NCBI RefSeq assembly: GCF_016808335.1
Contig: NC_053143.1
Location: 1,893,398-1,957,397, forward strand
DNA from: Panicum virgatum
Lineage: Eukaryota; Streptophyta; Magnoliopsida; Poales; Poaceae
Direction: 5' to 3'
Length of the DNA: 64,000 nt
Program-made: the position numbers and the translations under genes
In this document: positions 12,769 through 23,016 of the stretch, piece by piece
Layout: each line of letters opens with the position of its first letter
How positions within the stretch are numbered: the stretch's first letter is position 1
The notes under the pieces: generated by a model
What the model was told of the DNA's origin: nothing
The model's input: only the letters and a program-made list of their open reading frames with translations
Databases searched by the model: none

Positions 12769-13392
12769 CTAATGAGCCCAGCTGAGCAGCGCGACGGCGA
12801 GCTTGGCAAGCTTGAACACGTCGTCGTTCTCCATCGTCACCGGCGAGGCCACCTTGCTCTTCCGGAACCCCTCCTCACACTCCGCCGCCGCGCTGGCAGC
12901 TCTCTCCAGGCACCTCGTGGCCTCGCCGCTCCTCCTGCCCCTGACGGCGGCCGCGCAGCCGGGCTGCCCTCTCGCCACGCCGCCGTACAGCGCACGGCAC
13001 GCCCGGAGGCAGCGCGTCGTCGTCGTGGCCTCGTCGTCGTCCTTGCCGGCGCGCTCCCGGAGCAGGCCGTCGATCTTGTCCGCCGTGCTGGTGGCGTTGG
13101 CCGTGAGGAGGTCGGCGGCGATGACGGAGCAGGCGCCGTAGTTCGCGCCGGCGTTGGCGCTCCGGCCATCGGAGCCGAGAGCCTCCAGGCAGAACTGGAC
13201 GTCGAAGAAGGTGCTGCCACCGCCGACTGTCTTGCAGACGGGGAGTATGCTTGGGACTTGAGAGGTTGTTGCCACCTGGGTCGGGTCGGGCTCGGCGTGA
13301 GCGCCGGCGAGGAAGAGAGCGGCGTAGAGCAAGATGGCACTTGCATTGCTCAAGTAGGAGGAGGCGGCGGCGGCGGCGGCTGCCATCGCCAT
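12769..13392 (-). CDS. Invertase / pectin methylesterase inhibitor family protein
   Basis: A single-exon gene of 207 aa. Residues 1-33 form an Ala-rich secretion signal (AGAHA before the predicted cut). The rest is a PMEI-type four-helix domain with the four canonical cysteines at about 53, 68, 132 and 172 (VCKTVGGG, FDVQFCLEAL, ACRALYGG, ECEEGF), which form two disulfides in this family, plus extra cysteines at 88, 128, 146 and 161. The family binds cell-wall or vacuolar invertase, or pectin methylesterase, in a 1:1 complex; which target applies here cannot be told from sequence. The ATG at 13392 was chosen because a TATA box lies about 85 bp upstream and the signal peptide follows at once; an in-frame ATG at 13542 lies upstream of the TATA box. 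It is convergent with the arabinofuranosidase, about 400 bp away, and is paralogous to 58,718-59,263. Confidence 0.9.
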   Translation of the reverse strand: MAMAAAAAAASSYLSNASAILLYAALFLAGAHAEPDPTQVATTSQVPSILPVCKTVGGGSTFFDVQFCLEALGSDGRSANAGANYGACSVIAADLLTANATSTADKIDGLLRERAGKDDDEATTTTRCLRACRALYGGVARGQPGCAAAVRGRRSGEATRCLERAASAAAECEEGFRKSKVASPVTMENDDVFKLAKLAVALLSWAH

Positions 13393-13474
13393 TTTCGTGG
13401 TGGATTCTTTTTTCTTCTTGCCAAAGTATGTTGTGTCGTCGTCAGAATTCAGATGAGGATGAGCGGCGCAAGGA

Positions 13475-13481
13475 TTTATAC
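13475..13481 (-). promoter_or_regulatory. TATA box of the first inhibitor gene
   Basis: TGTATAAAT on the minus strand, about 85 bp upstream of the ATG. The paralog has the same GTATAAAT about 85 bp upstream of its ATG, which supports both start choices. Confidence 0.7.
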
Positions 13482-13689
13482 AGAAGGACTGGTTTGACCT
13501 TGTGCCACTCGAATTAATGATGTGCAATGTACTGGTCATCATTTATTGTGCACACGTTTTTATAGACACTACATATTTGCAAAAAAAAAAAAACACAACA
13601 GGTGGCACAAGTTGTTGATCCACTTGCTCACCGCACAACGAGGGAAACCACCACGTGTAGATGCATGTCTTTACTAGTTTGATGGCAAG

Positions 13690-15300
13690 ATGCCTCTCTG
13701 CAGTTTGATCCAGATGCCAGTTACCAGATAACAGCATGATGCCCGACGAGTTCGATCACGACGGTGAACAAAGGGCATCAGAGGTCCCTTTCCCTAATCT
13801 CATTCTTGGGGAAGCTGGCTCTGTCTGTAACTTGCTCGACGCGGGTCTAGTTCGCTTGCTGGAAGTCGGTCTTGCTGCATCCTCGATCAGCGGCGCGCGA
13901 CTCAGCGGTCTGTCAGTTAGTATGCACGCGTGAGCTTCATGCGCCATGGCTGGACGCCTACCTGACGCCGGAGCAAGAGACGCGTCTGAGGAACAGAGGC
14001 TCCTGTTCCGGTGTCTGAGGAACAGACGCCCGGCGCGGTGGTCTGCAGAGGCCGCCGCCCGTGCGACGGCGACGGGGCGAGGCGATGCCGTTCCAGCCGC
14101 GTCTCCCGCACGAACCGTCCGCGCGGCGTAGCAACAGTGTCCTCTGACCTGCGCCGCGCTCCAATGGCCGTCCTGAAGCCGGGAGCGGCGGTGACCGCGG
14201 CGAGGGGGGCGGACGGGGCTGGGCCCCGGCCGTGGGGTGGACGGTATTTCATTTACCGTCCACCACTGGGGGGTTACAGGAGCCGTTGGATCTGAAACGT
14301 GCGGCTGGATCCGAGCGGAGGAAGGCCAATGGGCGCGTCGCGTGGGCTGGAAAGCCTAGTAATCAACGTGAGCCGTTAGTCGTGATGCACGGCCCAGGTG
14401 GTGGCCGTCGCCGGCGGCTTCCTCACTGTCGGCGGCCTTGACGACGATAGTTCCCCTGCGGACCGGTTCCTCTCCCCTCTCTGAATTCTGATACTTCTGC
14501 GGAGGGCTTTCCGGGGCTCTTCTTCCCCGTCGCCGGCCGGCTTCGGCATCCTGTGATCCTGGTCAATGCAAGCTGCCGCACGACCTATGGGGTGCTTCAT
14601 GCTCCAATGATGCATCGCTATTGCAGTTCACTGTTCTCAGCGGTCAGCTCATCCGCTGCGCGCTCTCCGTTGTTCTCCGGGACAAAGCTCTCAGCTTCTG
14701 ACGTTGGCTTCTACTGGTTCGCGTCCTGTGCGTGCATCCACGCCTGACGAACTCAGCTCTGATCCGTCTGTCTCACCAGCAATAATTATGTGTCTCTGCA
14801 GTTTGATCCAGATGCCAGGGAACGGCATTGATGCCCGACGATTTCGGTGACGACGGTGGGCACCAGAGCTCGCTTCGGGGGAACCTGTCTCGGCGACTCA
14901 GCGTGCAGCGACTCAGCACGAACGCGTCGGCTTCGCCCGCCACGGCTGGACGCCTGGACCTCATCCGCCGGAGCTTGAGACGCGTCCGAGGAAAGAGCTC
15001 CTGCTTTGGAGTTCGGAGAGCGCGACAGCCGCGCGCGTTTTACCGTCCACCCCTGGGTCCTGGCAGCCGTCCGATCAGCAACGAGCGGCGTGATCCGAGT
15101 GGATGAAGGCGAGCGGGTGTGTTGAATGGGCTTGAAAGCCCACAAAGCAGCCCGGTGTTCACCGTGGGCCGCGGCTCGTGAGGTGCCGGCAGACGGACGC
15201 GGCGGCTCGCTGCTGCACAGATGGAGGAGACAGGCTAGAGGCTCGCCTCGCCGGCGGCCTCGACGACGAAGGCCACGGCGGCGCGGCCGGGCCCTCGCGC
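13690..15300. repeat. Diverged tandem duplication, two units of 0.5-0.75 kb
   Basis: Unit 1 (about 13,695-14,440) and unit 2 (about 14,795-15,300) share blocks in the same order: GCAGTTTGATCCAGATGCCA, then GATGCCCGACGA, then GGCTGGACGCCT followed by GAGACGCGTC, then TACCGTCCACC, then GATCCGAG before an alternate of GGGCTTGAAAGCC. Divergence is large and there are indels. Open frames here are GC-rich and show no recognisable domain. Possibly old DNA-transposon or promoter debris. Confidence 0.6.
14236..14264. repeat. 11-bp perfect hairpin
   Basis: GGTGGACGGTA (14236-14246) and TACCGTCCACC (14254-14264) are exact inverted repeats around a 7-nt AT-rich loop. The second duplication unit keeps only the right arm (near 15,038). 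No ORF depends on it. Confidence 0.8.
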
Positions 15301-15689
15301 CCTCTCAAGATGAAGCGTCCTCGACGACGAAGGCTAGAGGCGAAGAATCCGCCCATTTCAACCGGCGGGGAGGGAAGCACTTACTTCTCTTTCTTAATTA
15401 GCTAATTTGTAGCTCACTATAATACTTGCTTTGTAGGGAACATGACGACTAGAGATGGACCAAATGTTGCTCCATCCTAGACGGATCAAATGTTAAGACG
15501 ACTAGTCGTCAGAGGAAATTTTTCCTTGACGACGAGCAGTGGCGTGATGCCCTGCCATCCCTTCTTCGAGTCCTCAAAATACCAGTGGCGTTCAAGACTT
15601 GTTTCTTCAACTCACAGAAAATTGTAATGGAGAAAAATTAAGCACAGCCCATAATAACTTTTTTAAGGAAAGAGCCCGTAATAGTTAGT
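15301..15689. other. Spacer without a supported gene
   Basis: Mixed-composition DNA. A short repeat around GACGACTAG and ACCAAATGTT occurs near 15,440-15,510. No ORF with recognisable content, RNA gene or element end was seen. Confidence 0.5.
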
Positions 15690-15785
15690 CAGCCCAGTCC
15701 AGCCCAGCCTAGCCGGAGAAATATGATCATCGCTCGGCCATCATCACAAGATGGTGGATGGACTCGACTTGACAGACCCTCTGCC
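15690..15785 (+). promoter_or_regulatory. Detached 5' flank of the F-box gene
   Basis: This stretch (CAGCCCAGTCCAGCCCAGCC, then GATCATC, then GATGGACTCGACTTGAC) aligns by eye with 63,525-63,600 just upstream of the second F-box-family copy (CAGCCCAACGCAGCCCAG, GATCATC, GATGGACTCGACTCGAAC). It is therefore the original upstream DNA of the F-box gene whose coding part now starts at 28,702. The 12.8-kb nested insertion separates the two. Confidence 0.7.
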
Positions 15786-16197
15786 GCCGCCACTGAGAAA
15801 TTTTGATATTTGACATCAAATACACACGTCTCATGTGTTTTGACATTAAATTCGCAGGCTTTTCGAAATATGACATCGAGCGTGCGAATTCTTTTGAAAT
15901 AGAGGATTTCGAGTCTTTTTCATGATTTCGGGAATTTCACTAATGTTTTTCTTTTTCTGATCATCTGAACTTCCCATTCTACCCCTCATCCTATCCAAAA
16001 GAAGGGGTTTTTTGATCCATGCCATTACAATTTTCTAACTTCTGAGATACGCCATTACAATTCACCTATTTTGAAACTTGCCATTACAATTCTTCGTTTC
16101 TTTGAATCGTGCCATTTTATACGTCTTTGATGCCCCTACAGACTCTCGTATTTTCGTATGGCCTAAAATGCCCCTACTGCTTCTCTCCCTTCAACTC

Positions 16198-16224
16198 ACT
16201 GACGTGTGGGCCCCACACGTCAGT
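16198..16224. repeat. 27-bp palindrome in the MULE B terminal repeat
   Basis: Thirteen-base arms ACTGACGTGTGGG and CCCACACGTCAGT surround one C. The core GTGGGCCCCAC with flanking ACGTG resembles plant bZIP- and TCP-type promoter sites. A nearly identical copy lies at about 27,166-27,188 in the opposite terminal repeat. Confidence 0.75.
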
Positions 16225-16225
16225 T

Positions 16226-17104
16226 TCTTCTTCAACCTCTGGGTGCTGTTTCTTCCCCACACGGCTCACTTCAGCCCTCCCCCGCCGCTGGCGGCGGCCT
16301 GCTCCCCTCCGCCCTCACCCCCCTCCCCAGCGAGCTCCTCCCGCCGCTGGCGGCCTGCTCCCCCTAGGGCGAGCTCCTCCCCCGCCTGGCTTCGCGCGGG
16401 CAGGCCGCCGCCGCGCCCTCGGGCGGGCTTGCCGACGCCGCGCGAGGAGGCTAGTTGCGCGGGCTCCCCTCCCCTGGCTCCCCTCCGCCGGCGCGCCTCC
16501 TCCCTCCCCTGGCTCCCCTCCGCCGGCGCGCCTCCTCCCTAGCATCCCCCGCCGCCCACACCCCCGCATCCCCCGCCGCCTCACTACCCCGCATCCCGCA
16601 CCGGACGGGCGAGCTCCGTGGGCGGGCGAGCAGGCCGAGCGGGCGCGGCCCTCCCCTGCTTCGGCCGTGGGCGGAGCGTGTGGCAGCCTGCACGGCGGAG
16701 CGCGCGGCGGAGCTCGTGGCGGGCCAAGCGGCGGAGCTCGCGGCGACGGCCAAGCGCGCGGCGGGCCGGGCACCCCCTCCCCTGCTCCGGATGGCCCCGC
16801 AGCAACGCGGAGGTGCACTAGCGGTGGTGCTCTGAGCGGCGTGGAGGAGCGCTCGGGACGGCCGCGCGGCGTGGCGCAGGGCAGGCGGTAGCAGCAGCGC
16901 AGCGTGGCGCAGGGCAGGCGGTAGCAGCGGCGACCGTGCGGGGCCATGGCTGGCGTGCAGGGCAGCGGCGAGCCGAAGCGCAGGGGAACCGCCTCCCCAC
17001 TCCATGCCCTCAGCGGAGCGGCGGCGGCGAGAGCGGCATGCGGGCGGAGCAGGGGCTGCGAGCTCGCCTGGGGGCGCGGCGGCGGTGTGCCCGCGCGAGG
17101 GGCC
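16226..17104. other. GC-rich interior of MULE B, left part
   Basis: Very GC-rich (CCGCCGGCG-type runs), with open frames in almost every phase on both strands (for example 16,109-16,891 plus and 16,315-17,166 minus). All are Ala/Pro/Arg/Gly low-complexity products with no domain. A repeated block CTCCCCTGGCTCCCCTCCGC occurs twice near 16,465-16,520. I would not call a gene here. Confidence 0.6.
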
Positions 17105-19793
17105 TGTAACGGCCCAAGGTTTTTAAATATCCAATTTAGGGTAATTAGAACCAAATTATGCATCATGTGCTTGAATTGCTTGAAAAAGGATCTTTCTGTA
17201 TTTATGAAAGGTTATATGTGTAATTTTGATTTTATGCAAGGCCCTTTCTATAGTTATGTTGAATAGGTTGTGTAATTATAGCTTTTGTGGAGGGTGTTTT
17301 TGCAAAATTCAGAGCATTTATTACATGGCAGCAAATTTTGCTTTTAAGTCTAAGTTTAAAGTGAAATTGTATTGAAAAAGACAAAATTCCTGGAATTCAA
17401 AATCCTCTCCATGTTTTCAAATTTAGCTCTTGAATCTTTGATCAAATAAATTTTTGCTCAACATCAATGTTGTAGATCTTGAAAAGTTGAACAACTTTCA
17501 TGTTGGGCACTTTTTCATTTGAGCCCTAGATTAATAGTTATCCTTGTTTTACAGTTATGCCCCTGAAATTTTTGGAAATAGTTTCTATTCATAATAAATC
17601 ATGAATTTAATTCTACATGTTCTTTTTGAGTAGCTTAGCTTGTCCAGGAAGATTGAGCTTCAGTTCATGGCTAGAACAGGAGTTAAAATTGAATCTTGTT
17701 AAACTGGTGTCTGTTTTGTTTAATTTATCTGAATTAATTCCGTGTAGATAAAATCATGAAAAATTCACAGTAGCTAGATCATCCCTATGTAGATCTCATG
17801 TTAAATTTTGAGCTTCTGATCTTCTTTAGTTTGACCTGTGTAATTCTTGCTTGTTCTAGATGTTATCTGAGTAAATGATTTATTGTGTTTAAATGGTTAA
17901 ATGTCTTGGCATGATTTTTACAGGGTAGATTACTTTGTTCCCGTTCTGTTTAGTGTAATTTTGGTAGATTTTATTACTAATTTTACTCTGATTTGTTGAT
18001 TTATTTACAAACCATGACTTATTTGTATAAGAAAATCACCACCACTCCTTTTATGAAGTTAGTTAATTTATTTTGTGCTGTTGATCATGATGCCTTGTGT
18101 AGTTAAATTTGTTATTTAACTACTCTATAAACGATTGCCCATGTGTGTTTATAATGTTGTTCTTGCATTACATATAGATACGACTACTTTGTCGGACGGG
18201 ACGTACGAGTTGATTCCGGAGTCTGACGGAGGTGATCTCGAAGCTCAAGTAAACACTGCTGAACTAACTGAAGCCCCGGGCCAAAGTCCGGAAGAGCCTA
18301 GAGCTGGAATAGTTAGCAATTATCGAGAAGGCAAGCCCCGGACATAACCTATATTTCAAATTATTATCATTTACTGTTATTATTTTCTTATGCATTTACA
18401 GTTCTTAGGATTTGAATTGAAAACCTAGATGCATGATCCTAGGAACCTATGTACTGAACACTAGACCTGAGTTCGAATACTTGCTAAGCTTATAGGAACG
18501 GTAAAAGTCGAGTGATTGCCTGTCACTCGCGAGCTCTATAGGAATTGTTTGTTTACTTTCTGTTATCAATATAAGGACGACGGACGGGGTTGTGTTCGAT
18601 ATCATGACCTTATGTGAGACCCCGTCTGTGTTGATGAATTTGCTAAGGTCGCGGTGTGTGGTAGCGGTGGTTAAGTTTTTGAAAGTACTAGCCACATGCC
18701 GTAAATATGGTACGCGGCAAGCCTAGTAGCCGATTGGACCGGGGAGTGGATATACCTTTCACTCTCTCTTTAGAGATAGGTTTTTAAATGTTATTGTTGA
18801 TCAACACTACGACTTCAAGGGACAAGGGTGGACCGGGCACGGGTGGACCTTGGAGCCCTGTAGTCGGGGAGAGTGACCCTATCCACAAGCCGGAAAGAAG
18901 GTCAACGGTTGCTTGGAAGTGACTCGACGGTGCTTCAAGCGTGTGTGTTAGGTTTATCCTTGCAAGGTTGAATTTCGATTCAGAATCGTCCGCCTCTCAC
19001 GATGAAATGAGACTGCTTGATCCCTTTGCCACACAGAGTAATAAGAGCAATAATATTATTTATTAATCTTGATGTTTGCTTAGTTTTCTACCATGATTGG
19101 ATAGTAGTTGCTTACATAGAATGGTTAATTTACTAGAATCTTGAAAGCTAAAACTTGAAAGTAAGGATCTACTCTTTATTGTTTTTCAGCAAAAGGAAAA
19201 CCAGAGCCTCACAAACCTTGCATAGTCTAGCTATAGTGGGCTACTTATACCCGTTGACGGTTAAGTCTTGCTGAGTATTAGCATACTCAGCCTTGCTGTT
19301 GAAACCCTTTTTCAGGTATGAGTCTTGAGGACCAGGTCGCTAGTTTGACCTATCCCTGCTCTTTGCCTCCTGGCTGGTCCGTAGAGTGGGATTCATCTTC
19401 GGCCGGCAATGACCATGACGAGTGATACCTTGCTTGGGCTAGCTTGGTATACTTTTGCGATGTGTTGTAGCCGTCGTTGTCTCTTTCCGCTGCTTTCAAA
19501 CTCTGAAGTTAAAGTTATGGTTTGTATAACTGCTTTTTAAAGTTTGTACTTGTAATAATGTTTTAGAACTGGTTTGTAATCATTTTATGCCTGTGATGTA
19601 AACTTGTGGTTGTAATATCTCTGGACTCGCCTTCGTGCGGGGTATGCTTGTTCGATCCGAGAATCGGTGGTTGTATCGGGACGTTACCCGACAGACCAAA
19701 AATTGTTCCGTTTGAAGTGCGTTTACGCTAATGTTGCCTTTATAGTGATGGCCTACGCACTGGAGCCGGGATAATTTAGATGGTTCTGCCACA
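17105..19793 (+). repeat. 5' LTR, with a 1.29-kb internal deletion
   Basis: Matches the 3' LTR throughout except that the segment corresponding to 23,494-24,786 is missing. At the junction (about 17,577-17,583) the sequence passes straight from GAAATTTTTGGAAATAG into TTTCTATTCATAATAAATC. In the intact LTR both borders of the missing segment carry AAATAG, so a microhomology-mediated deletion explains it. The lost part includes the likely promoter. Confidence 0.9.
18135..18347 (+). CDS. Small ORF inside the 5' LTR, 70 aa
   Basis: Unknown function. From the second segment on it reads as a soluble acidic peptide (SDGTYELIPESDGG, then EAQVNTAELTEAP, then a basic end REGKPRT). A splice-acceptor-like ACATATAG sits just before GATACGACTACT, so the N-terminal 14 or so residues may be intronic and the conserved part an exon. 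The copy in the 3' LTR keeps the same frame with two visible replacements (Thr to Met, Gly to Asp). Long LTRs of several grass families carry such LTR-internal exons; whether this one is translated is open. Confidence 0.4.
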   Translation: MPMCVYNVVLALHIDTTTLSDGTYELIPESDGGDLEAQVNTAELTEAPGQSPEEPRAGIVSNYREGKPRT

Positions 19794-19795
19794 GT

Positions 19796-19807
19796 TGGTA
19801 TCAGAGC
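19796..19807 (+). promoter_or_regulatory. Primer binding site, initiator-Met tRNA type
   Basis: TGGTATCAGAGC begins two bases after the 5' LTR end. It matches the 3' end complement of plant initiator methionine tRNA, the standard primer for minus-strand synthesis in many plant LTR elements. Confidence 0.9.
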
Positions 19808-20077
19808 TGCAAGCATACACCAGAGGTGTTGGAACCTTAAAAACTGGTTTTCTTATAAAATTGAAAGAACAAGGTATTTCGGAAAACTCCGTTGGATTCG
19901 TTAAGAGTTGTGCTTAGAACGTAAAGTCCTAGGGAATTTATGGGAATTACTAGGTGGTTATTTCTATATGGTTTATGTTATCTGACTTCCAGCACTTTAT
20001 ATTTTGTCAAACCATACTCACAAGCAACTCTTAATTCTTGTAACGACGCACCTACGTGAGGTAAGATGGTAAGGATC

Positions 20078-20333
20078 CTCAGTCAGCTGAGGGAGTCTGA
20101 CCTTCCCGTCGGTGATGCGAGCCGAACGCTGCCCTCAAGCAGTAGCTTACTTGAGGTGCTTCCAATATACCGACTGTTAGTTGACTATATTGGAAGTAAA
20201 GTGTACTCAGTCAGCTGAGGGAGTCTGACCTTCCCGTCGGCGATGCGAACCGAACGCTGTGCTCAAGCAGTGGCCTACTTGAGCTGCTGCCAATATACCG
20301 ATCTCGGTCGATTATATTGGGAGTAAAGGAACT
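20078..20333. repeat. Two tandem 128-bp units in the retrotransposon leader
   Basis: Units start at 20078 and 20206 with CTCAGTCAGCTGAGGGAGTC and share ACCTTCCCGTCGG, CCGAACGCTG, CTCAAGCAGT and CCAATATACCGA. Identity is roughly 85% by eye. Each unit holds the short palindrome TCAGCTGA. Leader repeats of this kind may form packaging or translation structures, but that is inference. Confidence 0.8.
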
Positions 20334-21320
20334 CGTGAATACGCCACTAAGTAGCGTATGTTAACGTTGGCCATACGGCGGGAATTGTATGGCTGCCGCT
20401 TCTATAGTGAGCGGTAATGTTTGGGGACGCTTTCATGAGTGCTGGCATGAAAGGTTCATTGGATATATATATGTTCTGTCAATCTTATGCAGGTACACTA
20501 ACCACGATTCGATAAGATAAGAACCGTTAGAATGTATCGACTAGCTATATAGGGAGAGCCGTATTTATGTATGCCACCGTGCTAACCACGTAAGCCCAAC
20601 GATAGTTGGCAATTGTTTATCTTGTGAGGACGGTCAGGACGTGCATGCATATTTGGTTAATGTTTGAATTGGTTCCTAGTGTTTGAAGTTGTTACATGAG
20701 TTTTGTAAGGAATTTCTAGTATGAATCCTCATAGATAAGTGTTAGTGTGCTTAAATCATGAGTGAGTTAAGTTTAGATTTTAGGAGCATGCTTGTTAAAA
20801 TGCTTAGACTTTCTTGGTTGAAAAAGATGGTTTTTTTTAGTCATGCCATCATCCTAACCCCCATCTTGATGTCTAGTGATCTTTTCATTCCTTAGAATCT
20901 CAAATGATGAAACAGTACCACTTGGACTACCAGTTTCGAAGATCATAATCCTTCCTACTTGCCAAATCTCTTCATTTGTGCATTTCTAGGCTGTTTGATG
21001 AATACTAAAAATGTTGCAAATTTTGTGACATGGGTGCTCATCAAATTTTAGCCTATTGAATCTGTGAGACTATATCTTTAGTCCAATCACTACTATGATC
21101 GCTGTTGATTAGCAGCATAGCACAAGAACCCTGTCTATTCGATCGCCTAAGATCTATCTAGAAATCTGCCTTTCTATTGTATCGGGGAAAAACAAAATTA
21201 ATTGGCCTAGTATGGGATCTGATCTATAGTTGATCATGTGGAATTTTTTTTTGTTCGAAAACGTGTTCTCTAGCTTTTATTAAAGTTTTCCCTAGTTAAT
21301 GAAAGAATTATGCATTGTAG

Positions 21321-22016
21321 ATGGTGCAAGGGTCACACAATGCTCCTGCAGGGTTGAGAAGTGCTTGTGATAGCGGACAACCACTACTGTCCAACCTGGC
21401 TGAACTCGTGGCTACCCAGACCAAACTACTCCAGCAACTTGCTCAGAGACAGCAAGAGATTTATCAACTCCTACAACAGCAACACCAGCTAGGGGGTGGG
21501 TATAATGTTCCCCAACCTCTGGATGCGGAATATCCAGAGCTCAATGAAGGAATAAAGGAGATGAGGGATGTTTACTTAGACTCCCTAACGCCCCCAATGC
21601 GACCTCCGATGGAACTTAAGGCTTGCCAAGCAAAGCGTCGGACTCTCAAGCATGATCCAAGCGACATAGACTTGACTGGGTGGGAAATTACCTGCACGGA
21701 TTTCATCCCACGTGGTGGTTCAGGCAAAATAAAACGTTGCTTCAATTGTGGGAATCCTAACCACTTCGCTCGACACTGCTCCCAGCCTAGACGACCAAAA
21801 CGGGGTCAAGATTCTATGCAGAACAACAAAAATAAGGGCAAGAGACAGGCTAGTTTACAAGGAAGGGTTGGAGGCACCCCACCTGCCGATCTTCTTGAAG
21901 GTGCATCGGGTATGACGGGTATATTCTCTATTCTCAAACCGTCTAGCCCATACTTTGCATTTCAAAAGGGAAATCTCATTACCCTCCTTGCTCATGTAAC
22001 TCTCCTTGAAAACTAA
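21321..22016 (+). CDS. gag: Shortened gag protein with a CCHC zinc knuckle, 231 aa
   Basis: Nucleic-acid-binding capsid-type protein of the element. Residues 25-58 form a Gln/Leu-rich coiled coil (TKLLQQLAQRQQEIYQLLQQ). Residues 140-153 form the knuckle CFNCGNPNHFARHC (C-x2-C-x4-H-x4-C), followed by a basic tail. Only about 80 residues separate coil and knuckle, so the Retrotrans_gag capsid domain normally found there is absent. The frame is open from an ATG at 21321 to TAA. After it, 22,017-23,003 has no frame with pol motifs. It may be a dominant or accessory gag relic; particle formation would need full-length Gag from another element. Confidence 0.75.
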   Translation: MVQGSHNAPAGLRSACDSGQPLLSNLAELVATQTKLLQQLAQRQQEIYQLLQQQHQLGGGYNVPQPLDAEYPELNEGIKEMRDVYLDSLTPPMRPPMELKACQAKRRTLKHDPSDIDLTGWEITCTDFIPRGGSGKIKRCFNCGNPNHFARHCSQPRRPKRGQDSMQNNKNKGKRQASLQGRVGGTPPADLLEGASGMTGIFSILKPSSPYFAFQKGNLITLLAHVTLLEN

Positions 22017-23002
22017 AAAGAGTGGCAATCAAGAATACTAGAATAACACGCAGGATCATTACTAGCATGGTTGTTGCATAGCCATTACTTAAACATGTGC
22101 ATAATGGTGCTCAATTACAATTAACATCATATGCATCTGGGAAGGGTTTTGCGTTTATCACCTAACCCTCCGTCTTTCTTTCTAGCCATGCACATTATTT
22201 AGGTTGCTATAGTTTTACCTTGTCGTGTTGTCTGTCACTGACCAATGGTGCCGCGACGGGATCTAGGGCCTCGTATGTGCTGCAGCCATACGTTTGTGCC
22301 ACTAGAAGCGCGCTGGTATCTTGGTACGTGTAAGCAATACCCCGACAATCCATTTTTCGCGACCTGAATATTGTGTTAACTTGGGGTTTTGATTCGGCCA
22401 ACAAAAACCGTGAGTTTTGGTATATCCTTCTGGGTCACTAACCAGCATTGCAATCATACATCTTGAGGATGCATCATTCTCATGGCCATCGAGCATATGC
22501 ATCTCGCATCATAATGTTTGATTTAATCAACAGTTTGAGCAAGAATGTCCCTGAGCAAAAAACTCACCTTGATATCTTTTCTATCTAGAATCACCACCAG
22601 GTTGAGGCCTTGATTCTACCAGAACTTGGGTCCTCTCTTCTTTATAAAAATCCTACTACATATCAGTACTAGAATAGTCCACCAATCTTTTCCAGCCGAC
22701 TTTGATGGTGATTGCGATCTCATGCCTTATTCACAGACTCTTACTGCAAAGACTGAAGTCCTGGAGCCTTTAGTGTGGAAAAACAATTGATTAGTTCACA
22801 CAATCGCACAATAATTTCTCTCGCTCATAATATCATACCTTGTTTCTTGAACTTTCTCTAAGTTCTCAATCCTTATCTACAAAAGATCATATCGTCAACA
22901 TCAACCTTCTCTATGGTGATTTTGTCCTGTTGGCTTTGATGGTAAGTCTACTCCTCTTCCCTTGAGAGTTTTTCGTTCGGAATCTCGGGACGAGATTCTT
23001 TT

Positions 23003-23011
23003 TAAGGGGGG
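23003..23011 (+). promoter_or_regulatory. Polypurine tract before the 3' LTR
   Basis: TAAGGGGGG six bases before TGTAACGG fits the plus-strand primer of LTR elements. Confidence 0.75.
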
Positions 23012-23016
23012 TAGGC

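Noticed and set aside
12772..13497. 241-codon plus-strand ORF opposite the first inhibitor gene
   Set aside because: It is the antisense shadow of a GC-rich real gene; composition is Arg/Ala/Gly-rich and no domain is visible.
16109..17166. Long ORFs of 126-283 codons on both strands in MULE B
   Set aside because: GC-rich low-complexity frames open in nearly all phases; products are Ala/Pro/Arg runs without domains.
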